Shown here: one piece after another, positions 33,796 to 43,211 of the stretch
How positions within the stretch are numbered: position 1 is the first letter of the stretch
How the letters are laid out: the number at the start of each line of letters is the position of its first letter
From: CAYRGG01 sp964423745
GTDB taxonomy: Bacteria; Pseudomonadota; Gammaproteobacteria; Competibacterales; Competibacteraceae
NCBI GenBank assembly: GCA_964423745.1
Contig: CAYRGG010000008.1
Span: 40,223 to 104,222 of the forward strand
Direction: 5' to 3'
DNA: 64,000 nt
The notes under the pieces: model-generated
Told to the model about the DNA's origin: nothing
Seen by the model: only the letters and a program-made list of their open reading frames with translations
Databases searched by the model: none
Program-made: the position numbers and the translations under genes

Positions 33796-34482
33796 ATGGC
33801 CGTTAAATTCGACAAAAAAATTACCAAATACAGCATCCTTAAATCCGATGCTGAGGATAAGGCACCCGCTGCTGTGCAACCTAATGTAGTTCATATGCAC
33901 GAAAAGGTGGAGCGCCCTGAAGTGTTGATGGGCTGTACCTATAAGGTCAAAACCCCCCTTTCCGATCATGCTTTATACATCACCGTCAACGACATGGTGC
34001 TAAACCCCGGCACCGAACATGAGGTTAGACGGCCCTTTGAAGTGTTTATCAACTCCAAAAATATGGATCACTTTCAATGGATTGTGGCGCTAACGCGGAT
34101 TATTTCGGCGGTGTTTCGCAAAGGCGGCGATGTGGTTTTTCTCATCGAAGAACTACGTTCGGTATTCGATCCCCGCGGCGGCTACTTCAAAAAGGGGGGT
34201 AAGTATATGCCCTCCCTGGTGGCGGAAATCGGTGATGTCATCGAATCCCATTTACGTATGATCGGTTTACTGCCGGACGATAAACCCGACGCCCATCAAC
34301 GCCAATTGATCGAGGAGAAGCGTACCCAATATGAAGCCGCTGTAAAAGCCACAGAAGAGGCTCATACCGACACGTCTTTTCCCGAGAGCGCCTCCCTCTG
34401 CCCTAAATGCCAAACCAAGGCGGTCATCCTCATGGATGACTGCCTCACCTGTTTAAATTGCGGCGACTCTAAATGCCAGTAG
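33796..34482 (+). CDS. Ribonucleotide reductase class II accessory part, TSCPD domain (NrdJb)
   Basis: This 228-aa protein is the C-terminal section of class II reductase encoded separately. It has the TSCPD-type domain (W-I-V-A-L-T-R-I-I-S-A-V-F-R-K-G-G, D-P-R-G-G-Y-F-K-K-G-G-K-Y-M-P) and ends with a zinc ribbon: L-C-P-K-C-Q-T-K and C-L-T-C-L-N-C-G-D-S-K-C. The cysteine-rich tail probably re-reduces the active site. It starts 8 bases after nrdJa behind a GAGGTG site, so the two are made together. Confidence 0.92.
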   Translation: MAVKFDKKITKYSILKSDAEDKAPAAVQPNVVHMHEKVERPEVLMGCTYKVKTPLSDHALYITVNDMVLNPGTEHEVRRPFEVFINSKNMDHFQWIVALTRIISAVFRKGGDVVFLIEELRSVFDPRGGYFKKGGKYMPSLVAEIGDVIESHLRMIGLLPDDKPDAHQRQLIEEKRTQYEAAVKATEEAHTDTSFPESASLCPKCQTKAVILMDDCLTCLNCGDSKCQ

Positions 34483-34533
34483 TTTTTTTATCTTTATTCC
34501 AAACTAATTGACTACTTAAAGATTGAATGCACA

Positions 34534-36681
34534 TTACTTACTTTTACGACGCGCCTTCATCACATTGGGAATTTGGGCAATCTTATCCAGGGTGCGGCTC
34601 AGTTGCCCCATGTCACTGATCTCTAACGTAAGTACCATATGGGCAATGAGGGTTTTTGGGTCGGTGCGGGTGTTAGAAGCCAAAACGTTAATCTTATCTT
34701 GCAGTAGGACTGAGGTAATATCCCGCAGCAATCCCGGTCGATCATAGGCTCTAATCAACACATCCACAGCATAGGCAGCTTGGGTTTCCTCACCCCAGTC
34801 CACCTCGATGACTCGTTCTTGATGACGGCTTGACAGATCCATGCGATTAGGACAATCCTGACGATGAATAGCGATGCCTCGCCCCTGGGTGATATAGCCC
34901 ATGATGGGTTCAAAAGGCACTGGTTTGCAGCATTGGGCAATATGGGTCAGCAATTTACCGACGCCGCGAATTTTGATTTCCCCTTTGCCTTCTCCTACAT
35001 GGGATTTGCGGGGCTGGGGTAAGGTCTCAGGCGGCGGTGGCAGAATTAGTTCCTGGGCTTTGCTGGCCACGGAAGCAGTGGTTATATCCCCATAACCTAC
35101 GGCGGCAAATACCTCTTCAGGTTTTTTAAAATTTAATTTCTCGGCAATTTTCTGCAAATCCACTTGCTTGATATTCACCCCAAGCCGCTGGAACTCCCGT
35201 TCCAAAATGGCCTGTCCAGCCGCCATATTCTTTTCCTGATCTTGCAACCTAAACCATTGACGGACTTTACTGCGGGCCCGGGAGGTTTTTAGATAACCCA
35301 AATGGGGGCTGAGCCAATCACGGCTCGGCGTGCCATTCTTGGCGGTAAGCACCTCTACCTGTTCACCGTTTTTCAGTTCGTAACTCAAGGGCACAATGCG
35401 CCCGTTGACCTTAGCGCCCCGGCAACGATGCCCCACATCGGTGTGGATATGATAGGCAAAATCCAACGGTGTGGCGCCCTGGGCCAATTCCATAATAGCG
35501 CCTTGGGGAGTCACCACGTAGACCCGGTCCTGAAAGGCTTCCGCTTTAAACCGATCTAAAAAGTCGCCGGCATCGGCGGTTTCCTCTTTCCACTCCAAGA
35601 TCTGTCGCAACCAGGCGATTTGCTGATCAAAAGCACTACCGGGAGACTTGCCTCCCTCCTTATAGCGCCAGTGGGCAGCAACGCCCAGCTCTGCGTTATG
35701 GTGCATCTCCCAACTGCGAATCTGAACTTCGAGGGTTTTTCCCTGGGGTCCTCTAACGGCAGTGTGCAGGGATTGATAACCGTTGTTTTTAGGATTGGCG
35801 ATATAATCGTCGAATTCTTTGCGAATATGGCTCCACAGGGTATGTACGATGCCTAACGCAGCATAACAATCGGCCACGGAATGAACCATAATACGCACTG
35901 CCCGTACATCGAAGATCTCTTCGAAAGGCAATTGTTTGCGCTGCATTTTGCGCCAAATGCTATAGATGTGTTTGGCGCGGCCTGAGACATCGGCTCGAAT
36001 ACCTGCCTTTTGTAATTCCCCCCGCAGTTGCTGTACAATGCTGGCAATGGAAGATTCCCGTTCGCTGCGCCGCTCCTCGAGGGCTTTCGCCAATTTTTTA
36101 TAGGTTGTCGGTTCTAAACAACGCAACGAAAGATCTTCTAGCTCCCACTTGAACTGAGCGATACCTAAGCGGTTGGCCAACGGGGCAAAAATATCCAACG
36201 TCTCCCGGGCCATGGACTGCTGCTCAACAACGGGAAAGCGATTTATGTGACGCAGTTTATTTAGTTGCACAGCAAGTTTAATCAGTACAACTCGGACATC
36301 CCTGGCCATGGCCAATAGCATTTTACGCAGACTTTCCAATTGCTGCTGGGCATGAGACCCCTGCTGATGCAAATGCGCGATCACGTTGAGAACGACGACA
36401 TCATCCACCAATTGGGCAATGGCGTCGCCAAAGTTTTCTTTTACCGAGGCCAGGGAAAGCTCACCTGTTTCAACTCCGTCATACAGGAGCGCTGCGGCCA
36501 CCACTTCATGATCCATATGCAAATCCACCAACAAATCCGCTACGGCCATACCCTGAGGTGTTGTTAGGGCATAGGCGTGACGCACCACATCCACGTCATG
36601 GGCTCGCCAATCCACCGGCAGAGTAGCCAACCACGTTTCAAAATCAGTCTCGCTGGATGTCATCCGTTTGGGGGTTACCAT
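34534..36681 (-). CDS. relA: GTP pyrophosphokinase RelA, (p)ppGpp synthetase I
   Basis: RelA makes (p)ppGpp on stalled ribosomes during amino-acid starvation. The hydrolase domain is degenerate (H-M-D-H-E-V-V-A-A-A-L-L-Y-D-G in place of H-D-x-x-E-D-T), so the protein is synthetase only. The synthetase domain has Y-S-I-W-R-K-M, the E-F-D-D motif typical of RelA instead of the R-x-K-D of SpoT, and I-A-N-P-K-N-N-G-Y-Q-S-L-H-T. TGS, conserved-cysteine and ACT domains follow. 715 aa is normal. It stands alone, convergent with nrdJb. Confidence 0.96.
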   Translation of the reverse strand: MVTPKRMTSSETDFETWLATLPVDWRAHDVDVVRHAYALTTPQGMAVADLLVDLHMDHEVVAAALLYDGVETGELSLASVKENFGDAIAQLVDDVVVLNVIAHLHQQGSHAQQQLESLRKMLLAMARDVRVVLIKLAVQLNKLRHINRFPVVEQQSMARETLDIFAPLANRLGIAQFKWELEDLSLRCLEPTTYKKLAKALEERRSERESSIASIVQQLRGELQKAGIRADVSGRAKHIYSIWRKMQRKQLPFEEIFDVRAVRIMVHSVADCYAALGIVHTLWSHIRKEFDDYIANPKNNGYQSLHTAVRGPQGKTLEVQIRSWEMHHNAELGVAAHWRYKEGGKSPGSAFDQQIAWLRQILEWKEETADAGDFLDRFKAEAFQDRVYVVTPQGAIMELAQGATPLDFAYHIHTDVGHRCRGAKVNGRIVPLSYELKNGEQVEVLTAKNGTPSRDWLSPHLGYLKTSRARSKVRQWFRLQDQEKNMAAGQAILEREFQRLGVNIKQVDLQKIAEKLNFKKPEEVFAAVGYGDITTASVASKAQELILPPPPETLPQPRKSHVGEGKGEIKIRGVGKLLTHIAQCCKPVPFEPIMGYITQGRGIAIHRQDCPNRMDLSSRHQERVIEVDWGEETQAAYAVDVLIRAYDRPGLLRDITSVLLQDKINVLASNTRTDPKTLIAHMVLTLEISDMGQLSRTLDKIAQIPNVMKARRKSK

Positions 36682-36851
36682 ATGCCATGTCCTTAATGCA
36701 TTTGCTGATGATAATCGTTTAGTTTACAACGTTAGCCTAGATTGCCACAGTATCAACTGCCACATGGATTAATAGCTCAATAGTCTCCATTGACAATACT
36801 TTGGTTCTATAATTGGGGTTTTTTTTGGGCATTCAACTACAACCCCTGATT

Positions 36852-38432
36852 ATGACACCACAACAAACCACGCTTATCCATCGTGCCCTTATCAGTGTTT
36901 CTGACAAAACCGGGATCGTTCAGTTTGCGCAAGAGCTCTCAGAACTGGGCGTAGAAATTCTCTCCACCGGCGGCACTGCTCAGTTACTCACTGCCAACCA
37001 TATCCCCGTTGTGGAAGTGGCGGATTATACGGGCTTTCCAGAACTGATGGACGGTCGCGTCAAAACCTTGCACCCTAAGATCCATGCGGGTTTGCTGGCG
37101 CGGCCTGGTAAAGACGACGCAGCCCTTGCTGAGCATCACATTCCACCCATCGATATGCTGGTGGTAAATCTTTACCCCTTTGAAAAAGCGATCGCCACTC
37201 CTGGCTGCGATTTAGCCACGGCGTTGGAAAACATCGACATCGGTGGCCCTGCTATGCTGCGGGCTGCTGCGAAAAACCACGGGGCTGTAACCGTACTGAC
37301 TGACAGTGAGGACTATGGACGAATTCTTGCTGAACTACGGGAGAATCAAGGTGAGATAAGCTCCACGACACGGTTTGAACTGGCCGTTAAGACTTTTGCA
37401 CACACGGCCCGTTATGACGGCGCTATTGCTAATTATCTGGGCGCTTTGCAAAAAGATAGCGAACAAAGTTTGTTTCCCCATACGTACACGACCCAATATC
37501 GCCGAGTGCAAAACATGCGTTATGGTGAAAATCCTCACCAACAAGCCGCTTTTTATGCAGAACTCGATCCGCCGCAAGCGTGCATCGCAACTGCAAAACA
37601 ACTCCAAGGTAAAGCATTATCCTTTAACAATATCGCCGATGCTGATACGGCGTTGGAATGCGTGAAAGCCTTTGCGCAACCGGCTTGTGTCATTGTAAAA
37701 CATGCAAATCCTTGTGGTGTCGCCATTGCTGAAACGGTTTTAAACGCCTATCAAAAAGCCTTTAAAACTGATCCCACCTCTGCCTACGGTGGCATTATTG
37801 CGGTTAATCGGGTCCTGGATACCGCCACAGCGCAAACCATTATGGAGCAGCAGTTCGCCGAGGTCATTATCGCACCCCAGGTGGAAGAAGCCGCTTTGAT
37901 GCTGCTCAGCAGCAAAAAAAATCTGCGGCTGTTGACCTGTGGCGAGTGGCAAACAGCGTCAACCCCCGGTTTGGATTATAAGCGCGTGACCGGAGGGTTG
38001 CTTCTCCAAGAGCGCGATACTGGTTGTGTGAGTGACGACGCCTTGACGGTGGTTACACACCGTGCACCTACTGACCGCGAACGGCAAGATCTACTATTTG
38101 CATGGCAAGTGGTGAAATATATCAAATCCAACGCCATTGTTTACTGTCGCGACGGCATGACTATCGGCATCGGCGCAGGTCAAATGAGCCGTGTCTTTGC
38201 AGCCGACATCGCGGTCCAAAAAGCGCGAGCTGAAAGACTCCCTGTAGTCAGTTCAGTCATGGCCAGCGATGCCTTCCTGCCCTTTCGCGATGGTATCGAC
38301 GCAGCCGCCCAGGCCGGTATTACGGCTGTGATACAACCTGGCGGATCAGTACGGGATGAAGAAGTCATCGCCGCCGCGAATGAACATGATATGGCGATGT
38401 TATTTACTAGGATGCGCCACTTTCGCCATTAA
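36852..38432 (+). CDS. purH: Bifunctional AICAR formyltransferase/IMP cyclohydrolase
   Basis: PurH does the last two steps of IMP synthesis. The N-terminal MGS-like cyclohydrolase domain begins R-A-L-I-S-V-S-D-K-T-G-I-V with D-G-R-V-K-T-L-H-P-K-I-H. The transformylase domain has K-H-A-N-P-C-G-V-A, D-P-T-S-A-Y-G-G-I-I-A and K-S-N-A-I-V-Y. I use the ATG at 36852 (M-T-P-Q-Q-T-T); the upstream frame extension from a TTG is not conserved. 526 aa is typical (E. coli 529). It is followed 42 bases later by purD, the same order as in E. coli purHD. Confidence 0.97.
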   Translation: MTPQQTTLIHRALISVSDKTGIVQFAQELSELGVEILSTGGTAQLLTANHIPVVEVADYTGFPELMDGRVKTLHPKIHAGLLARPGKDDAALAEHHIPPIDMLVVNLYPFEKAIATPGCDLATALENIDIGGPAMLRAAAKNHGAVTVLTDSEDYGRILAELRENQGEISSTTRFELAVKTFAHTARYDGAIANYLGALQKDSEQSLFPHTYTTQYRRVQNMRYGENPHQQAAFYAELDPPQACIATAKQLQGKALSFNNIADADTALECVKAFAQPACVIVKHANPCGVAIAETVLNAYQKAFKTDPTSAYGGIIAVNRVLDTATAQTIMEQQFAEVIIAPQVEEAALMLLSSKKNLRLLTCGEWQTASTPGLDYKRVTGGLLLQERDTGCVSDDALTVVTHRAPTDRERQDLLFAWQVVKYIKSNAIVYCRDGMTIGIGAGQMSRVFAADIAVQKARAERLPVVSSVMASDAFLPFRDGIDAAAQAGITAVIQPGGSVRDEEVIAAANEHDMAMLFTRMRHFRH

Positions 38433-38474
38433 CTTACACAAATTTAGTATTACTCACCTGATAGGTTAAAAATC

Positions 38475-39767
38475 ATGAATGTATTGATTATCGGTAGCGG
38501 CGGTCGAGAACATGCCCTGGCCTGGAAAGTGGCGCAGTCTTCTCGGGTAGGTAATGTGTATGTAACGCCGGGCAACGCCGGAACCGGCCTTGAAGCAAAA
38601 GTCACCAACCTTTCCATTCCTGCCGATGATATTCCTGAGTTAATACGTTTCGTTGAAGGTCACGATGTAGATCTGACCATTGTCGGACCCGAAGCGCCGT
38701 TAGTGCTAGGTATCGTAGACGCTTTCCAAAACGCGGGACTGCGCTGTTTTGGCCCCACCCAAGGGGCAGCACAACTGGAAGGTTCCAAGTCTTTTAGCAA
38801 GGCGTTTATGCAACGTCATGGTATTCCTACTGCAGCTTACCAAAGTTTTACTGACTTGGAACCCGCTATCGCCTATATCCGTCAGCACGGTGCGCCCATC
38901 GTCGTTAAAGCAGACGGCCTGGCTGCTGGTAAAGGAGTTATTTTAGCCCAGACAGAAGAGGAAGCCATTGCTGCCGCTCAGGGGATGTTGACAGAAGCCA
39001 GCTTTGGCGAGGCGGGCCGCCGCATTGTCATCGAGGAATTTTTACAGGGTGAGGAAGCGAGTTTTATAGTCATGGTGGATGGCGCCCATTGTCTTCCCCT
39101 GGCCTCTTCGCAAGATCATAAAGCCCGGGATAACGGCGATCGGGGTCCTAATACCGGAGGCTTAGGCGCTTATTCTCCTGCCCCGGTTATTACTTCGAAT
39201 CTCCATGCCCGGATTTTGAACGAGATTATCGAACCCACCCTACAGGGCATGAAGGCTGAGGGACATGCTTACACAGGTTTTCTTTATGCAGGACTGATGA
39301 TTACCCCGGATGGCGCTGCCAAAGTCTTGGAATATAACTGTCGCTGCGGAGATCCAGAAACTCAACCCATCATGTTACGGTTACGCTCGGATCTCGTGGA
39401 ACTTTGCGGCGCTGCCTTGGCAGGCCGGTTGGATCAGATAACAGTGGACTGGGACCCACGTTCCGCTTTAGGTGTCGTTATGGCCGCACAAGGCTATCCT
39501 GGCGACTACCGTAAGGGCGATGTTATTCAAGGTTTGCAGGAAACATCATCAGAGTCGATTAAAGTGTTTCACGCTGGCACGGCAGAACGGGATGGGCAAA
39601 TCGTCACCCAGGGAGGCCGTGTATTGTGCGTGACAGCCTTAGGCAATAGCGTTCAAGAAGCCCAAGCTCAGGCTTATCGGCATCTCCAACAAATTCATTG
39701 GAACGGGGTTTATTACCGCACGGATATTGGCTATCGCGCTATCGCTCGAAAATCAATATCCCAATAA
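38475..39767 (+). CDS. purD: Phosphoribosylamine-glycine ligase
   Basis: PurD (GAR synthetase) joins glycine to phosphoribosylamine with ATP in purine synthesis. The ATP-grasp enzyme shows M-N-V-L-I-I-G-S-G-G-R-E-H-A, V-G-P-E-A-P-L, V-V-K-A-D-G-L-A-A-G-K-G-V, S-S-Q-D-H-K-A-R-D-N-G-D-R-G-P-N-T-G-G-L-G-A-Y-S-P and N-C-R-C-G-D-P-E-T-Q. 430 aa equals the E. coli length. It probably shares a transcript with purH. Confidence 0.98.
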   Translation: MNVLIIGSGGREHALAWKVAQSSRVGNVYVTPGNAGTGLEAKVTNLSIPADDIPELIRFVEGHDVDLTIVGPEAPLVLGIVDAFQNAGLRCFGPTQGAAQLEGSKSFSKAFMQRHGIPTAAYQSFTDLEPAIAYIRQHGAPIVVKADGLAAGKGVILAQTEEEAIAAAQGMLTEASFGEAGRRIVIEEFLQGEEASFIVMVDGAHCLPLASSQDHKARDNGDRGPNTGGLGAYSPAPVITSNLHARILNEIIEPTLQGMKAEGHAYTGFLYAGLMITPDGAAKVLEYNCRCGDPETQPIMLRLRSDLVELCGAALAGRLDQITVDWDPRSALGVVMAAQGYPGDYRKGDVIQGLQETSSESIKVFHAGTAERDGQIVTQGGRVLCVTALGNSVQEAQAQAYRHLQQIHWNGVYYRTDIGYRAIARKSISQ

Positions 39768-39838
39768 TACAAGTGTTAAAAACCGATTAGTTCAGGAAGG
39801 AAAAAAGTTACCGATACCAAAAAGAATAAGCAATGAAT

Positions 39839-41095
39839 TCAACGCTTCATGGATTCAAAAAACTCTCCGTTGGTTTTGGTATTCTTGAGTCGCTCTAGCA
39901 TAAATTCCATGGCCTGGAGTTCTTCCATGGGATGTAAGAGCTTACGTAAAATCCACATTTTTTGCAGATCCTCCACATTGGTGAGAAGTTCTTCACGACG
40001 GGTGCCGGAGCGATTGATATTGATGGCCGGATAAACTCGCTTCTCGGCAATCTTACGGTCCAGATGAATCTCCTGATTGCCAGTGCCCTTGAATTCTTCA
40101 TAGATCACATCATCCATACGGGAACCGGTATCGATTAGAGACGTGGCAATGATAGTCAAACTACCACCCTCTTCAATGTTGCGAGCAGCGCCAAAGAATC
40201 GTTTTGGGCGATGCAGCGCATTGGCATCAACACCACCGGTGAGCACCTTGCCGGAAGACGGCACCACGGTGTTATAGGCCCGGGCTAAGCGGGTAATGGA
40301 ATCCAGCAAAATTACCACGTCTTGTTTGTGCTCCACCAGGCGTTTGGCCTTTTCGATGACCATTTCCGCCACCTGCACATGTCGAGTAGCCGGTTCATCA
40401 AAGGTGCTGGAAACCACCTCACCACGCACCGAGCGTTGCATTTCGGTGACCTCTTCGGGACGCTCATCGATGAGTAAGACGATCAAAAAGCACTCGGGAT
40501 GATTAGAAGAGATGCTTTGGGCGATATTTTGCAGCATCATGGTTTTACCGGCTTTCGGCGGGGATACGATCAATCCCCGTTGACCTTTGCCGATAGGCGC
40601 GATTAAATCGATAACCCGAGCGGTAATATCTTCGGTGCTGCCATTACCCCGCTCTAGGGTTAACCGCTCGGTGGCGTGCAGGGGGGTTAAATTCTCAAAG
40701 AGAACTTTATTTTTTGCGTTCTCCGGGGGTTCATAGTTAATATCGTTAACTTTTAACAAGGCAAAATAACGCTCTCCTTCTTTGGGATGGCGGATTTTGC
40801 CACTAACCGTATCGCCGGTGCGCAAATTAAAACGGCGGATCTGGCTCGGCGATACATAGATATCATCAGGACCAGCGAGATAAGAACTATCGGCGGAACG
40901 GAGAAAACCAAAGCCGTCTTGGAGAATTTCCAAGACACCGTTACCAAAGATATCTTCTCCGCTTTTGGCATGGGCTTTGAGAATAGCAAAGATAACATCT
41001 TGCTTTCGCGACCGTGACATGCCCTCTATTTTGAGATCCTGGGCGATATTGATGATTTCAGCAGCAGATTTCTTTTTAAGCTCAGTCAAATTCAT
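39839..41095 (-). CDS. rho: Transcription termination factor Rho
   Basis: Rho is a hexameric RNA helicase that ends transcription. I use the ATG at 41095 (M-N-L-T-E-L-K-K-K-S) which gives 418 aa, next to the E. coli 419; the open frame extends 38 codons upstream without family similarity. The N-terminal helical and cold-shock-like RNA-binding domain (D-G-F-G-F-L-R) leads to the ATPase core with S-P-P-K-A-G-K-T and the Q and R loops (V-L-T-G-G-V-D-A). It lies downstream of trxA, separated by about 210 bases with a terminator, so it should have its own promoter. Confidence 0.98.
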   Translation of the reverse strand: MNLTELKKKSAAEIINIAQDLKIEGMSRSRKQDVIFAILKAHAKSGEDIFGNGVLEILQDGFGFLRSADSSYLAGPDDIYVSPSQIRRFNLRTGDTVSGKIRHPKEGERYFALLKVNDINYEPPENAKNKVLFENLTPLHATERLTLERGNGSTEDITARVIDLIAPIGKGQRGLIVSPPKAGKTMMLQNIAQSISSNHPECFLIVLLIDERPEEVTEMQRSVRGEVVSSTFDEPATRHVQVAEMVIEKAKRLVEHKQDVVILLDSITRLARAYNTVVPSSGKVLTGGVDANALHRPKRFFGAARNIEEGGSLTIIATSLIDTGSRMDDVIYEEFKGTGNQEIHLDRKIAEKRVYPAININRSGTRREELLTNVEDLQKMWILRKLLHPMEELQAMEFMLERLKNTKTNGEFFESMKR

Positions 41096-41261
41096 GGACG
41101 TGACTTTTCGTATTAAGGGTTGGGGCGTAATAACAATGAAAGGAAAGTTACCCAGGAGGATGAGGGTAAACCTATATATTATTGAGGGGAGTACCAAATG
41201 TCGGCACAAGTAGATATTGTGTTTTATATTGAGGGTAAGTGTCTATGAGAAAATACCAATT

Positions 41262-41290
41262 AAAAATAGCGCCTGCCCCTCGCAGACGCC
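41262..41290 (-). terminator. Rho-independent terminator after trxA
   Basis: On the minus strand GCGTCTGC and GCAGGCGC form an 8-bp stem (one G-T pair) with a short loop, followed by TATTTTT. It lies 16 bases after the trxA stop codon and separates trxA from rho. Confidence 0.85.
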
Positions 41291-41305
41291 ATTTTTGCCG
41301 TACCA

Positions 41306-41632
41306 CTACAAATTGCTATCGATAAAGGCAGCCAGCTGAGATTTGGATAATGCTCCAACCTTAGTGGCTTCAACGTTGCCATTCCGAAATAGCATGAGCG
41401 TGGGAATACCACGAATACCATACTTAGGAGGCGTTGCTGGATTTTCATCAATATTAAGTTTAGCGACTTTTACTTTGGTCGCATAATCATTTGCAATCTC
41501 CTGCAATATAGGCGCGATCATCTTACAGGGACCGCACCATTCGGCCCAATAATCAACTAATACTGGCTGCTCAGAGCTGAGCACCTCAGCTTCGAAGGTA
41601 TCATCGGTTACATGAACAATTTGATCACTCAC
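41306..41632 (-). CDS. trxA: Thioredoxin 1
   Basis: Thioredoxin reduces protein disulfides in the cytoplasm and is the electron source for DsbD. The active site Y-W-A-E-W-C-G-P-C-K-M-I, the cis-Pro loop R-G-I-P-T-L-M-L-F and length of 108 aa are standard. The start is a GTG (S-D-Q-I-V-H) with TGGAGTGA upstream. It is divergent from rhlB; trxA, rhlB and rho are also neighbours in E. coli. Confidence 0.97.
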   Translation of the reverse strand: MSDQIVHVTDDTFEAEVLSSEQPVLVDYWAEWCGPCKMIAPILQEIANDYATKVKVAKLNIDENPATPPKYGIRGIPTLMLFRNGNVEATKVGALSKSQLAAFIDSNL

Positions 41633-41901
41633 AGCATTTCACTCCAAAATGATTGGTCATTTCGGCGCGCTACAGGTTTCCTGCAAAAAAACACCGGATA
41701 ACCTGATATTGGCCCAACGCCAAACACGTTCCAAGACGAGCGCACCGGAATAGGCAAAGCCCCCGGGTTAAGCACTTTCTTTAAGAAGGGTTGTTATGGC
41801 AGGTTTCCCTATCAATATAAGGACACTCATTTCATTTCAGCCCAAATGGAGCGTAATTTCAAGCCCCTAAACTATAAGCGTGTGGATTATCTTTACTCAT
41901 T

Positions 41902-43191
41902 ATGGAAAACCGTCATCTCACTAACGTCCGGTTTGACTCGTTGGGTCTTACCGAATCTCTGCAAGAGAGCCTTGAAGATATTGGCTTTGACTATTGTACC
42001 CCTATTCAGGCGGCTATCTTGCCTTTTGCCCTAAAAGGTATCGATGTGGCTGGTCAAGCCCAAACCGGTACGGGTAAATCGGCAGCCTTTCTCCTGGCCA
42101 CCCTCCATTACCTGATGGAGACACCGGTAGAAGAAGGTAAAAAAGGACCCTGGGCCATTATACTCGCCCCTACTCGGGAACTGGCTTTACAAATATACAA
42201 GGATGCCATGTTATTAAGCAAATACACAGGGTTAATTTGCACCGCCGTATACGGTGGCACCGGCTACGAATCCCAAAGACGCAAATTGCAAAGCGGCGTT
42301 GATATTGTCATTGGCACACCGGGTCGGATTATCGACTACCACAAACAGGGTATTATTCGCCTCAATAATATCGAAGTTGTGGTGTTGGATGAAGCGGATC
42401 GTATGTTTGATCTAGGCTTTGTGGCCGATATTCGCTTTTTGCTACGCCGTATGCCAACACCCAGCAGTCGTATCAATATGCTATTTTCCGCCACCTTGTC
42501 CAATCGCGTTTTGGAATTAGCTTATGAACATATGAATGATCCCCGGGTGGTGAAAATCGATGCGGAACAAATCACCGCGGAAAACGTTCGCCAAACCCTT
42601 TATCACGTAGGCTCCAATGATAAGATTCCCCTATTGCTGGGGGTACTTAAACAGCAAACGCCAAAACGCACCATCATTTTTGTCAATACTAAACGAGCTG
42701 GCGATGATGTGACAGCTTATCTATTAGGCAATGATCTAGATGCCGACGTGCTTTCTGGCGACTTACCCCAGAGTAAACGGCAACGGCTTTTAGAACGTTT
42801 CCAACGGGGCGAGCTGCCTATCCTGGTGGCTACCGATGTGGCCGCCCGGGGTTTGCATATTCCCGATGTCAGCCATGTTATCAACTTTGATCTACCCCAA
42901 GATGCGGAAGATTACGTTCATCGCATTGGCCGCACCGCCCGCATCGGTGCCAGTGGCGACGCCATCAGCTTTGCTTGCGAGACGTATGTTTATTCATTAC
43001 CGGACATTGAAGAGTACATTGAGCAAAAACTACCTATTCAGGAAATCACCGATGACCTATTGGTAGACCCGAAACCGCCTAAGCGCCAGGAACGCCGTCG
43101 TCCCCGACCGCGCAGTGGCAACCGTGCCCAAGGTCGTAATACACGGCGACGCTCATCGCCTTCCAGTAGCAAACCTTCACCGTCTTCTTGA
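41902..43191 (+). CDS. rhlB: DEAD-box ATP-dependent RNA helicase RhlB
   Basis: RhlB unwinds RNA for the degradosome and ribosome biogenesis. Helicase motifs are intact: Q motif F-D-Y-C-T-P-I-Q, A-Q-T-G-T-G-K-S, P-T-R-E-L-A, V-L-D-E-A-D-R-M, S-A-T, F-V-N-T-K-R, A-T-D-V-A-A-R-G and H-R-I-G-R-T-A-R. L-G-F-V-A-D-I-R-F-L-L-R-R-M-P is typical of RhlB. The C-terminus is short and basic. Its stop lies 20 bases before the next gene, so the two are probably cotranscribed. Confidence 0.93.
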   Translation: MENRHLTNVRFDSLGLTESLQESLEDIGFDYCTPIQAAILPFALKGIDVAGQAQTGTGKSAAFLLATLHYLMETPVEEGKKGPWAIILAPTRELALQIYKDAMLLSKYTGLICTAVYGGTGYESQRRKLQSGVDIVIGTPGRIIDYHKQGIIRLNNIEVVVLDEADRMFDLGFVADIRFLLRRMPTPSSRINMLFSATLSNRVLELAYEHMNDPRVVKIDAEQITAENVRQTLYHVGSNDKIPLLLGVLKQQTPKRTIIFVNTKRAGDDVTAYLLGNDLDADVLSGDLPQSKRQRLLERFQRGELPILVATDVAARGLHIPDVSHVINFDLPQDAEDYVHRIGRTARIGASGDAISFACETYVYSLPDIEEYIEQKLPIQEITDDLLVDPKPPKRQERRRPRPRSGNRAQGRNTRRRSSPSSSKPSPSS

Positions 43192-43211
43192 ACCGGGTAG
43201 CTGTCTCATTG

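Noticed and set aside
41096..41209. 38-residue N-terminal extension of Rho
   Set aside because: The Met at 41095 gives the conserved M-N-L-T-E-L-K start and family length; the extension has no similarity.
41680..41735. Another copy of the hairpin element between trxA and rhlB
   Set aside because: It shares ACACCGGATAA with the divergent copy at 17553 and can form a small CAGGTT/AACCTG stem, but lacks the core and the long arms.
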